In this document: positions 33,361 to 42,913 of the stretch, one piece after another
Layout: each line of letters begins with the position of its first letter
How positions within the stretch are numbered: position 1 is the stretch's first letter
Notes under the pieces: generated by a model
Told to the model about the DNA's origin: nothing
Databases searched by the model: none
Seen by the model: only the letters and a program-made list of their open reading frames with translations
NCBI GenBank assembly: GCA_025991245.1
Contig: BQMJ01000003.1
Location: 1-64,000, forward strand
DNA length: 64,000 nt
Direction: 5' to 3'
Origin: Galdieria partita
Lineage: Eukaryota > Rhodophyta > Bangiophyceae > Galdieriales > Galdieriaceae
Made by a program: the position numbers and the translations under genes

Positions 33361-33743
33361 ATGACCGTAAAGCGGCGCTGTCACGGAAGAAACAGAAAGG
33401 GTCGTAACCATACTTGTCAAGTTTGCTGTGACGGATGTGGCTGTAAGCTGGCAAAGGACAAGGCAATCAAACGGTTCACTGTTCGAAATATGGTGGACAA
33501 GTCGTCCTTGAGAGATCTACAGGTAAGGATATGCAATTGAAGAATTTTTTGGAGACAATAATTTTGCTTTAGGATGCTTGTATTATTGATAAATATGAGC
33601 TTCCGAAGCTATATGTCAAGTTGCAATACTGTGTTTCATGTGCAGTACATCGGAAGATAGTCAGACCTCGTTCTCGTGAAGAGAGAAAAGTGCGTTACTC
33701 ATCAAGAACTGCAGTATTGGACAGATTCCGAAAAAGAGAGTAA
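33361..33743 (+). CDS. RPS26: 40S ribosomal protein eS26
   Basis: A 110-residue protein from two exons (33361-33522 and 33573-33743, 50-bp intron). It starts [17 protein letters not shown] and continues with [35 protein letters not shown] and [12 protein letters not shown], which are diagnostic eS26 blocks. The zinc-binding cysteines are present as CxxC pairs in the N-terminal part and in CVSC. eS26 sits near the mRNA exit channel of the small subunit. Only 89 bp separate its ATG from the divergent guanylate kinase ATG, so the two share a very small promoter region. Confidence 0.95.
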
Positions 33744-33801
33744 TACTTTTTAATAAAGTCACTTTTCAAGTCTTTTCTCTTTTTAGTGTTGTTCGTTTGT
33801 C

Positions 33802-35456
33802 ATGGAAAGCGAATTGATTAACCGAGAAGGAACTTTTTCGGGACACTTACCTTTGACAAATAAAGCACTACCTTGTAGGAACTATGTCACTCTAGCAATT
33901 ATTGGCTGTCAAAGCTCAGGCAAAAGCACCTTATTCAACGAATTGTTTGAAACCAAGTTTCCAGTTCTAGACGCAAAGAAAAATGGCAGACAGCGTACCA
34001 CTTTGGGTATTTGGTCAGTACGTTGGTTTCTTGATACGTTACATTGCGGTCTTATTAGTGCTAGACTACTAAAAAAGTGGATCAGTTACTGAACAAGGAG
34101 TCTAGCTTTGAACAAGAATGTGGTCGGCAACTTGTTTTGTTGGACGTTGAGGGAACAGACAGTAGAGAACGACAGGAGCCAACCAAAAGTTTTGACCTTT
34201 GTACCACACTCTTTTGTTTAACAGTTGCTGATATTGTGTTGGTAAATCTGTGGTTTAGAGATGTGGGAAGACATCAAGCTTCCAGTGTAGATCTCTTTGC
34301 TTCGGTATTTTCTACGACACTAAAGTGGAAGGAAATAGAAGGTTTGGATGTCTTGAGAAGGAAGCACTTGAAGACGAGGTTATTGATTGTGATAAGGGAT
34401 TTTGAAGAAGCTGAGGCTTCAGAGGAACAGGTGGAGTGGTTTATTTCTCGAGACTTTAGAAATATATGGCAAACCGTTGAAAAGCCCAAGGCTTTGGAAG
34501 ATACTGTCTTTGAAGATATATTCGTCTTGAGCTTTCAATTTTTGCCAAATGTCAAGTACAGGAAAGTCGAGTTCGTCAATTCAGTTTCCAAACTAAGAGA
34601 ACGAATATTAGAAGATGATAGTGACTCATTCATGACGCGTTCTCTATGGAAGAAAGAAATTCCTTTGCAAGTTTTAGAAACTTTTATGAAAGAGGCATGG
34701 GATCTTATTAAGCAACGCCAAGGGCTGAACAATGATTTGCATAATATGTCTTATTTTGATTTGAGCACACACAAGAAATGTTCTTTATATCTTGAGCAAT
34801 CATGGAACGAGTACAAGTTGAAGTTGATTGAGTTTCAAAGGACTGTTGAAAGGAATTATAGTAATCCTATTGAGGAATTTTCAAACAAGGCCAACTCATT
34901 ATATAACGAATGTTTAGCATGTTATGACCGATTGGCAGCATCATTTCAAAATACATCGTCGTATCAACTAAAAAGAAAATTGTTAGGTGTGAAACTGACG
35001 AGCGAGTTACTTGAAATTCGAAAGTTTCAGATATGGGCATATCGAGATCAGACACTTCATGCTTTTGAAGTGGAATTTGCTCCTATGATTGGAGTTGTTG
35101 GTAATTTCAAGAAGAATGCAGGAAACCTTGTGAAACGAAAACTGAAGGATTTCCAGAAATGTCTAGAGAAATGCAGAGTTCCTGGAATGTCGAAGGAAGA
35201 AGAAGTGAATGATTTAAAGGATCTCGAACGCACACTTCGAGATCAAGTGCAAGATCGAAGTCGAGAAGGAGAACTTATGTTTCCAATGGGTCTCTCTTCT
35301 GCAAATACAAGAAGATCCACGCCTTGGTGGAAGGAGTTGCTTATCAAGGCTTTCATTCTATATCTACAATATCTCCAATCTAAAGCAAACAAAAGGACGC
35401 AAAGAAAGAAGATGCAAACGCAAGAGAGAATACTTCCAAAGGGTCCAACTTTTTGA
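33802..35456 (+). CDS. RHD3/Sey1-type dynamin-like GTPase, short form
   Basis: This family fuses ER tubules. The GTPase domain is clear: P-loop [17 protein letters not shown], switch segment QRTTLGIW, G3 [32 protein letters not shown] and G4-like VIRDFEE, all in RHD3/Sey1 order. One intron of about 50 bp lies near 34026-34076; its exact 5' site is uncertain. A helical middle domain follows (to ~residue 470), then a short tail with only one weak hydrophobic stretch ([13 protein letters not shown]) before a basic end. At about 530 residues it is much shorter than yeast Sey1 (776) and appears to lack the long helical stalk and paired membrane hairpin. It may be a divergent or non-fusogenic member. 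Confidence 0.75.
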
Positions 35457-35518
35457 GTTGGAAGTCGTCTCTTTGATAGGAAGTTTATTTTAACGGCAAC
35501 TTGTCGTACGAAAGCCCT

Positions 35519-36208
35519 TTAAGTATGATTGTTTGCAATGCAACAAGTGAACGAGTTCGAAGAAACTCCAAGTTTTCTCAGTTCTATCGAAGCCTGAAAC
35601 AAGTAATCATAACACTCTGCATGCGTTTTTGCTTCCTTCCAATCCTTTCCCCAAACATAGACACCGTGTCTCTCAACGAGAACTGCAAAAGTAGATTTAT
35701 ATTTTAACATAGCTTGTTCCAAAGAAGTCGTTAAATCACCTTCATACGCGGTATTCTTTATTATGGGCACTACAAGTGTATCGTGATAACCCATGCCCCG
35801 GATGCCTTTGATCATCTCCATATGAGAAATACGAAATTCTTCCTGTTCCGATATCAAAGAAGCCAAAACGGCATAAATACTATGGCTATGAATAACTGCG
35901 CCAGCTCCTCTTAGTTCATAAGCTTTCAAGAATAGGGGAGCACAAGCTGAAAGTTTAAGCTTCTTTTCAGCCTGAGGCATCTCTAAGATACGCCCTTGTT
36001 CATCCAACACAAAAATATCTTCAATATGAAGTCTCTCCTTCTGTACACCGCTAGGAGCCATATAAACTTTCCCATTCTCCTTAATGCTTATACCACCTCC
36101 TGTTCCTGAAACCCATCCAAGTGTATAAAACTGTCGACAAAGGTCAACAATCAGAGACTTTGCTTCCCCTCCACTATTCATATAAGATTGAAGAAGGAAC
36201 GATGGCAT
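35519..36208 (-). CDS. mtnB: Methylthioribulose-1-phosphate dehydratase
   Basis: It removes water from methylthioribulose-1-phosphate in the methionine salvage pathway (class II aldolase fold, Zn-dependent). The 229-residue single-exon protein matches human APIP over its length: LCRQFYTLGWVSGTGGGIS, MAPSGVQKERLHIEDIFV, VIHSHSIYAVLA (zinc His pair), HMEMIKGIRGMGYHDTLVVP with the catalytic Glu, and VLVERHGVYVWGKDW with the third His. The first ATG is at 36206-36208; a second, at 36179-36181 (MNSGGEAKS), begins closer to the conserved region and may be the true start. The neighbouring ThiE-like gene starts on the other strand at 36202. Confidence 0.93.
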   Translation of the reverse strand: MPSFLLQSYMNSGGEAKSLIVDLCRQFYTLGWVSGTGGGISIKENGKVYMAPSGVQKERLHIEDIFVLDEQGRILEMPQAEKKLKLSACAPLFLKAYELRGAGAVIHSHSIYAVLASLISEQEEFRISHMEMIKGIRGMGYHDTLVVPIIKNTAYEGDLTTSLEQAMLKYKSTFAVLVERHGVYVWGKDWKEAKTHAECYDYLFQASIELRKLGVSSNSFTCCIANNHT

Positions 36209-37140
36209 TTATAACTTGGTTTTGGGTAAAGCCAAGACATACTGTGCAAGAAGAAGAACTGAATAAGAGAATTGTATCAAAGAAGATCAACATATTTACT
36301 TCTAAAGCATCGGTCGAGCTTCCTAACAAATCGCTAATATTTATTACACCTAACGGATGCTGTCAAGAACTCAACAAACTGGAGGAGACTTGTACTGAGG
36401 CAATTATTGGAGGAGTTTCTGCAATTCAACTGCGTGATCTTGCGAGCAGCGGTACTTGCTCTTGTTTCTTGTTGAATGAACATTAACTTTAGGTCTCCAG
36501 TCGCTGATTTTCGTAAGGCTGCAAGACGACTCGTAAAGGTTGTTAATTACAAGTGTCCTCTTATAATAAACAGGGATGTTCAGTTGGCACTTGAAATTGG
36601 AGCTTCAGGTGTTCATTTTGCAGAATATCAACTAAGTGGGTGTTTTATTCCTTCTGTTCGATTTGTTGATGTTTGACAATGGACAAGATGACATTACTGC
36701 ATTGGAGCTTGCCACCCAATCTCAACTTTTAGTAGGTATATCGGTGCACAGCATATCAAGTATGTGGAAGGCTGTAGATTGGTCACCTAGTTATATTCAG
36801 GTGCGAGAGAAGACGAAACCTTTTTTAGCAACTAACCCACCTTGTCAAGGTGGGCTCTGTCTTTCACACTCAGAGTCATCCGGGACAGGAACCTTTAGGC
36901 TTGTCAAGGTTGAGAGAAATTCAGACATTGATTCCTTCAAGTATTCACCTAGTCGCAGTGGGGGGAATTGATCTGGAAAATGTTCATAAGGTTGATAACA
37001 TATGGAATTGAGGGAAGTCTTATTAACACCCCTTGTAGGTAAAGGAAGAGGGTATTAGCAATATTGCTGTTATTTCTGCAATTGCGCACAATTCCAATCG
37101 CATAGAATATTGTAGATGCTTAAAGAAGCTGTTAGAATAA
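36202..37140 (+). CDS. thiE: Thiamine-phosphate synthase / TenI-like protein
   Basis: ThiE joins hydroxymethylpyrimidine diphosphate and thiazole phosphate; TenI relatives isomerise the thiazole. About five exons with introns of 40-60 bp. After an organelle-type leader, SLIFITPNG, AIIGGVSAIQLRD, CPLIINRDVQLALEIGASG, LLVGISVHS, then (after splicing) VGSVFHTQSHPGQEPLGL, HLVAVGGIDLENV and NIAVISAI give the whole TIM barrel. NRD in place of the usual NDR and GSV in place of GP[VI] are deviations at ligand-contact loops, so catalytic type is not certain. The ATG at 36202 lies inside the first codons of the opposite-strand mtnB. Confidence 0.75.
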
Positions 37141-37235
37141 CTTTATGCAAGTTTCATGAAAGTCAATCGAGCAAAAGATGTTTCCAAGATGAAAAAGTTA
37201 CGAACGAAATTTATTGTGTCTGAAAAATATCCAGT

Positions 37236-38843
37236 TTAACCTTCTATTTCGTGAACACAACTGTCGAATCGAACAGGATAGAATATTAAGAAACCCAATA
37301 GTCCCAAATATCCGAGTCCGATAACTATCGTTGCTATAATTCCAAAAATGCTTCCTATGGATAAGGATGACAGAACGGATACTAAAGTCCGATTCCCTTG
37401 GGCTCCAGCAATAAGATATACATTTGCAATTGCTATTCCAAGACCAATAATCCACATTATTATGGAAATCCATTTAGGGTTCTTAAATGAACCCATGCAA
37501 CGTTCTGATTGTGTAAATTTCAACAATGGAAAAATAAGAAATGGAATGACACCGGAAAGGATGGAAGAACCGATAAGCAAAGCTAATCCTGATCCGTCAT
37601 TTCCTGCAAAGATTGCAACAATCAAGCCGGGGATTATAGTAATGGTTCTTGTGATAAGGTTGCGTAACCATAATGGTATTTTGATATTTAGAAAGCCCTC
37701 CATAACAATCTGGCCAGCATAGGTTGCAGAAACTGTGGCACTTTGAGCAGCAGCTAACAAGGAGATACCAAATAAAATACAGCCAACACCAGTCTGTGCA
37801 TAGACCGTCTTAATCAAGTTACAAGTATCAATGAGACTTATATTTTCTGGCTTGATCTGAATCAAAGGATTTTTATAAAATCCAACCGCTGCAAGTGATA
37901 TCACGGCCAAGTTTACCACAAAGGCTAAGACCATAGGAAAAATGAACTCGATCACATTATACACGTACGCAGTATGTAGTGCCGATTTCGTTAATTCCAC
38001 ACGTCTCGTTTGTACTAAAGCCGACTGCAAGAAGACATTATGGGGACTCACAGAAGCTCCTATTTGGGAAACTGCAACTAAAGCAGAACCGTTTGGGAGC
38101 GAGGGAATGACCCACCCCCTCATTAAAGCGGTGCCATTTGTATCTACCATGGACCACTGAATGAAGAAAGTTACTGACATGGTCAAAATCATAACCATTA
38201 CAAACACTTCCAAATAGTGAATGTTTAGATATTGAAGGGAAAGTATTAACAAGGTAGTTGCAAATGAAAGGAGAACACCAGCATATAGCGGCATTTGAAA
38301 TAAAATTTCACAAGAAACAGCAAATCCAATAACTTGCAGTAAATCGGTAGCCATCATTGCAGTTTCCGATAATATCCATAGAATATAACGAATGTAACGT
38401 GGATAGTTGCGTCGACAAGCCTGTGCAAGATCCATCTTGGCATAGAGACCCAAACGAATAGTCAAAATCTGAATGAATACTTCTACTACACTGGACCACC
38501 ATATTATCCATATCAGTTTGTACTCAAAACTAGCTCCTGCCTGAATGTCTCCTTCGTAATTGCCAGGATCTATAAGAGCAATGCAAACAAGCCAACCTGG
38601 ACCTGCGAACCTCATTAATCCTTTCAACCAATTGCAAAAATATTGCCAATAGGAACGGATCTTGGTCAGTGCCGTGGGTGTCGAATGGATACGCCTGCTG
38701 TTGACCTCCTCCTTATCTGACAACACTTCATTTAGTTGCATAGATACTTCATTCTTTTCTGAAGTAGAACTGGCAGATAATTTATTATCTAGAACTTCAT
38801 CTGTTGTTATTACACTCGCTGTTATTTCACCCGATTCTGCCAT
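37236..38843 (-). CDS. NRAMP-family divalent metal transporter with altered metal site
   Basis: A 535-residue protein with an acidic cytosolic N-terminus (~70 residues) and about 11-12 membrane spans, single exon. TM1 carries the family motif DPGNY (Asp92) and GDIQAGASFEYKLIWII. TM6 carries SPHN (residues 266-269, codons ~38037-38048) in GASVSPHNVFLQS, where canonical NRAMPs have MPH. That methionine is a direct ligand that favours Mn and Fe. Its loss is known from plant Nrat1 (Al) and bacterial NRAMP-related Mg transporters. Conserved helices elsewhere look intact, so the protein is probably functional but with changed ion choice (inference). The ATG at 38843 is chosen because the upstream in-frame start is TTG. 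Confidence 0.9.
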   Translation of the reverse strand: MAESGEITASVITTDEVLDNKLSASSTSEKNEVSMQLNEVLSDKEEVNSRRIHSTPTALTKIRSYWQYFCNWLKGLMRFAGPGWLVCIALIDPGNYEGDIQAGASFEYKLIWIIWWSSVVEVFIQILTIRLGLYAKMDLAQACRRNYPRYIRYILWILSETAMMATDLLQVIGFAVSCEILFQMPLYAGVLLSFATTLLILSLQYLNIHYLEVFVMVMILTMSVTFFIQWSMVDTNGTALMRGWVIPSLPNGSALVAVSQIGASVSPHNVFLQSALVQTRRVELTKSALHTAYVYNVIEFIFPMVLAFVVNLAVISLAAVGFYKNPLIQIKPENISLIDTCNLIKTVYAQTGVGCILFGISLLAAAQSATVSATYAGQIVMEGFLNIKIPLWLRNLITRTITIIPGLIVAIFAGNDGSGLALLIGSSILSGVIPFLIFPLLKFTQSERCMGSFKNPKWISIIMWIIGLGIAIANVYLIAGAQGNRTLVSVLSSLSIGSIFGIIATIVIGLGYLGLLGFLIFYPVRFDSCVHEIEG

Positions 38844-39033
38844 AGTAATCGATATCAACAAAGTATAAAGCAACTACTGCTTTTCTATCCCGGGATTCCG
38901 AATCTAATAGGATAACACACGCGCTTCATTCCGGTGGACACGAGGATGACATACTCTTCGTCGGTGAATCATAAGTCATGTCAACAGTTTCTGGAATTTT
39001 TTATTGAGTACTATAGAAAACACTAACAAGAGT

Positions 39034-40926
39034 TCAATTCATTTTCATGGACCTTTCTACCACTTCTTCGTTTTCAACTAGAGGAACTCTGGATGCCCGT
39101 CTTGACGTATTATGAACAGGAGAGTTATGCCGAAACGCGTACTGAGGTCGCAGTTTGCTGTATTCCACTTGTCTCTTGTCGTCCGCCTTTCGGCTCCTTG
39201 CACTAGTCACGTTTGAAACTGTTCGTATCTGTGGCAAAGAGCGATTGTTCAAGGTAATCGGTTGTCGCAGTTGATTATTGTTCTTCGCTAGAGTTTTGTT
39301 GGTACTTGGTGAAGGTTCTTCAGTGTGACGTTTTCCCAGTCGGTATAGCCTTGTGAAAACGTCTACCTTTGGAGCTTCCAACGAAGAGCTCTTCTTTCTT
39401 GAGGGAACACTAGCAACTTGGTGTTTCCTCGTGGTCGAAGAATCTTCTCTACTCTTATTAGCACTTGATGTCAAACCTAAACTCGTTGAAGTTTGTCCTT
39501 TGTTGCCTAGTAGTTTCACTGTTGTCATTCGACAAGGAATTTTCTGCATTTTTCGGTCTTGAGTTACAGAAGTATTTCTTGACTCAACAGGTTTCTTGCA
39601 ATTCGAAGATACTTGTTCGACAGATTTTGAGTTTGGTTCCTTCAATATTCTGTTGCTCCTTTGTAAACTTCTTTCTTGTGTGGCAAAAGTAAATGTACGC
39701 GGTACTGTTGCCATTCGCTGGTTGGTTTCTTTTGTAGATTTCACATTATTGAAATTGATCGTCCTAGCACACATTTGTTGACCTGAATGAATCATTTTCC
39801 TTACAGCATTTCTTTCCGCCTGTATTTTTTGCAATTCCTCTTCCTCGTATGTTAAGGGAACACCCTTGAGTGCGCGATGAGTTTCAGCTCTCTTCTGGGT
39901 ACGAAAGGTTGGGGACTCTGGCACTGTCAGGGTTTGACCACCTACTTGCCGGACCACTTTGCTTGTTTCCATTTTACCATTAGGTCCTTGTTGAAGGGCA
40001 CGTTCTACACAATGTCGTAGTCGTCTTTCAGAACGGAATTTTGGTGAATGTGGTATGGTTATCCCAGGCTTCCATGAAGCACCAAAATTTTTTGGTGTTC
40101 GAGGCTCATTAACTTTGGAGTTGAAATCTGTTGATGATTTCCTTCTTTCCTTGTGCAGAAATGCGCGCTGCTCTGTTCGAAATGCTGGAGGACCAGTACC
40201 TCGGTTCTCTCGAGACAACGACTGATTTTGGTTTGACTCTCCGACAATTTGTATCAATTTTGCACTTTTACGTCTCCATTCTTTTGTTGTGGTAGTATCA
40301 GGATACTTGCTGTTATTGAAGTATTTGTTTTCGAGTTGTATTTTGTTCTCATTGCTTGTTTCAAAATGATGTGTTAAAATAGAAATTTCTGATTTTCGAT
40401 AGTGCTCTATATCTGAGGATACTTCATTCTCTTTTTCAAGAAATGTTCTGTGCTGTTGCAGATCTACTGAGGGCTGGTTTGAATGATTGTCGCTGTTGTT
40501 CCTCATAGAAGCCGGGCGCTTTCCTTCCTCCTGAGAAGCTGAATACACTTGAGAATTGCTAATTTCTTTAACTGAATTCCTAATATTTAATTCACCACTA
40601 TAATTTTCCTTCTCTGACGCATTCGTCTCTTGAAAGTGAAGAGTTGAGACTTGTTCATTGTGTGATTCTCGTTTACTTTGCCCTGAATATCCAGTTTGTC
40701 TTTCTCCTTCATTGTTTGTATCAACGGAAGAATTCTGTTGTTCATAAGACATTTCTTGCTTTGTCACCAGGGACTCTTTGACCAACTCAGTCCTTGACTG
40801 GAGCTGATCGAACCACTCATCAGCACCATCATAGAGAGCTGCTTCAGAAGCCGCTTCCAGTAAATTAACGTATTTCGGTGCGAGAAACTCATATTTAGGA
40901 TCATAGTCTTCCGCAATTTCAGCCAT
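39034..40926 (-). CDS. TPX2-like microtubule/spindle protein
   Basis: A single-exon, 630-residue, basic and Ser/Asn-rich protein. The N-terminus DPKYEFLAPKYVNLLEA is like the TPX2 start (YEF-AP-x-F/Y-V-D/N). The middle has repeated TPX2-type short motifs: GPPAFRTEQRAFLHKER, ITIPHSPKFRSERRLR, LTVPESPTFRTQKRAE and TFTFATQERSLQR. In plants and animals TPX2 activates Aurora A and nucleates spindle microtubules. The repeated P-x-F-x-[TS]-x-x-R signature supports the family. The C-terminal kinesin-5 binding region is not recognisable. It starts at the ATG 40924-40926. Confidence 0.65.
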   Translation of the reverse strand: MAEIAEDYDPKYEFLAPKYVNLLEAASEAALYDGADEWFDQLQSRTELVKESLVTKQEMSYEQQNSSVDTNNEGERQTGYSGQSKRESHNEQVSTLHFQETNASEKENYSGELNIRNSVKEISNSQVYSASQEEGKRPASMRNNSDNHSNQPSVDLQQHRTFLEKENEVSSDIEHYRKSEISILTHHFETSNENKIQLENKYFNNSKYPDTTTTKEWRRKSAKLIQIVGESNQNQSLSRENRGTGPPAFRTEQRAFLHKERRKSSTDFNSKVNEPRTPKNFGASWKPGITIPHSPKFRSERRLRHCVERALQQGPNGKMETSKVVRQVGGQTLTVPESPTFRTQKRAETHRALKGVPLTYEEEELQKIQAERNAVRKMIHSGQQMCARTINFNNVKSTKETNQRMATVPRTFTFATQERSLQRSNRILKEPNSKSVEQVSSNCKKPVESRNTSVTQDRKMQKIPCRMTTVKLLGNKGQTSTSLGLTSSANKSREDSSTTRKHQVASVPSRKKSSSLEAPKVDVFTRLYRLGKRHTEEPSPSTNKTLAKNNNQLRQPITLNNRSLPQIRTVSNVTSARSRKADDKRQVEYSKLRPQYAFRHNSPVHNTSRRASRVPLVENEEVVERSMKMN

Positions 40927-41493
40927 TCAGAGCAAGTCGAGAACAAAGTGTTGTTCTTCGACTTTAGGAATTTAAGCGCCTTCACACCCACCAAAGCTTG
41001 AAATTTGAAATTGGCGCGCTGACGTTTAGGGATTGTTTAGAACATTGCTAATATAGTCTCATATGGTCTTGGACACTTCAAACAACCAATATGACTTGAG
41101 TGAAGCAGTATAAGACTGAAAATGAAGAGGTTTTCTCCATTAAAATAGAATTATGTATATTATAGTATAGGTGTAGTGACAATTCTACTTGAACCGAACA
41201 CAAAGATTGCGCTGTATCTTTGCTCACGAAACTTTCGCTTTTCAAATAAAGTTCATTTGATTCGTTACACGGCGGATTCTTGAAATTCTCCTTGCTATTC
41301 CAACTAGCTGCAAAACTATTTCTTCAAGCCTATCTAATAACAAACACTTCGTATAGGTAAGCCAACAAAGTTCAAGAATGAACACTTAAATAGTTTCCAT
41401 CTAGAATGTAGCTATTAAGAGCATGAGTTTACATTGGTCATCCTCAAATAATAAGTCAACTATTCGCCACAAAAAAATACAACTGTATCTGGT
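40927..41493. other. Intergenic stretch between two minus-strand genes
   Basis: Upstream of the TPX2-like gene and downstream of the transporter gene. It is AT-rich, and a short GC-richer block at ~41010-41030 (GCGCGCTGACG) may be part of the TPX2-like promoter. No gene or RNA was found. Confidence 0.4.
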
Positions 41494-42447
41494 TCAAGAC
41501 AATGATGGCAACTCTAATTTCTCAATGCCAGTCCAGTTTTCATGTATCAAGTTGAATAGAAACGAAACTAAAGAAGCACAAATAACGAAGAAGACTAGGG
41601 TTCTACATGAAATCGGATAAATAACCTTCCTTTCTAAGTTCCAGGATCCTTGCGCAGCATAAGTTAAAATGAGAACACAAGTTGGGCTGGTGAAACGTGT
41701 CAAGTATACTTGGGTCATGATGTAACCAATACCAAATAGAATAGACAATAGTAATGCATATACGAACTCTACTTGCATCCAAGGAGGGCCCTTTAGGCCG
41801 TCGAAAAAAGAGAAACTAACAAGTCCCATCACAACAGAAATAAAGAATAGCAAGAGATATATACCATAAAGAAGATGAAGTGGTCTATATTCTCCTTCAA
41901 TCAAAATTTTTTTCAAACCGTTTATGAATACTGCACAAGTTGCTCTACTGACTACGCACTGCAACCATCCGTACGTCACCTCGTCTTCTCTAACGTAGCA
42001 TAGAAACGAAAGAAGGAGAGCACCAAAAGACGTCAGTCGCGTAATACGAAAGACTCTATTGCGAAACAGCACCTTCTCCATTTCCAGACTGAAAGGAAAC
42101 AAATATAATTTAAAAGGACTTGTTTCAAGTATACCTCTCGACTTGAATACAAGGATCCCACACTTGGCAGATATGAAGAATAATACGGCAAAGGGAAACA
42201 ACGTAGTGATATGAACTAAACTAAGATGAGGAAGCCTTTGTTGCCTCCACTTGCAAACCAGATACGATACCAAAATAGCCACGCCACTTTGAAAAGTTAG
42301 CAACAGTTCAGCTGATCGGAAATCATACTTGGCAGCAAGCTTTCGGTTTGCTAAATATTCAAGCCTTGTTAAGCAGGTGTATAAAATCACAAGCGCAATC
42401 GTTTTGAAACACTTTTTTGCATAATTTTCAGTTCCGCTACGAACCAT
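41494..42447 (-). CDS. Nucleotide-sugar/triose-phosphate transporter-like membrane protein
   Basis: A 317-residue protein with about ten hydrophobic spans and no introns. Features of the drug/metabolite transporter superfamily (UDP-/GDP-sugar branch) include the N-terminal span followed by NRKLAAKYDFRSAELLLTFQ, a basic loop KWRQQRLPHLS, the central ITRLTSFGALLLSFLCY, and the late FTSPTCVLILTYAAQGSWNL segment, comparable to the [SP]-P-L-x-x-x-[VI] helix 8-9 region. It ends with a short basic-acidic tail and no clear ER retrieval signal. The substrate cannot be told from sequence. The ATG at 42447 is the first in frame. Confidence 0.6.
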   Translation of the reverse strand: MVRSGTENYAKKCFKTIALVILYTCLTRLEYLANRKLAAKYDFRSAELLLTFQSGVAILVSYLVCKWRQQRLPHLSLVHITTLFPFAVLFFISAKCGILVFKSRGILETSPFKLYLFPFSLEMEKVLFRNRVFRITRLTSFGALLLSFLCYVREDEVTYGWLQCVVSRATCAVFINGLKKILIEGEYRPLHLLYGIYLLLFFISVVMGLVSFSFFDGLKGPPWMQVEFVYALLLSILFGIGYIMTQVYLTRFTSPTCVLILTYAAQGSWNLERKVIYPISCRTLVFFVICASLVSFLFNLIHENWTGIEKLELPSLS

Positions 42448-42913
42448 AATAGTACAATTCCTTTAAAGATATTTGAACATCCAATTCTCAGAGATTTCCC
42501 TGAACACAAATGGAGCCGTTTCTGAGAACTACTTTGGTTTTATCTTTGAAATAGGAAAACTAGGGAAATTGAAACTTGTGAGAGTTCCGGATTCTTCTCT
42601 AAAGCGTATGTGTTTTCATTTCACTTAAACAATTAAGTTATGGAATAATGAATTGTTCTTTTTAGAAAGTCTGGGACATATGAGGATTGAACAAGTTATA
42701 TGAGGTTGTTTGATTTTGGATCTTTCAAAGTAGTCCACCCCTCTGTATATTATAGTAATGTATTGTTTAACATCTAGGAATGGCCAAGTTATCACAATAG
42801 ATATCTTTATCTTCTGATGACTTAAAGACATTGTTGGCATAAAAGCTTGGAAGAATGACGAATTCTCAATAGCAAAAGGTAATCGTTGGGAATTGTAAGC
42901 TCTTTGGCGATTC
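42448..42913. promoter_or_regulatory. Divergent intergenic region
   Basis: The 466-bp gap holds the promoters of the transporter (minus) and the m-AAA protease (plus). A minus-strand open frame at 42625-42915 overlaps the protease start codon and has no recognisable motif, so it is not called. No canonical TATA position can be assigned with confidence. Confidence 0.4.
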
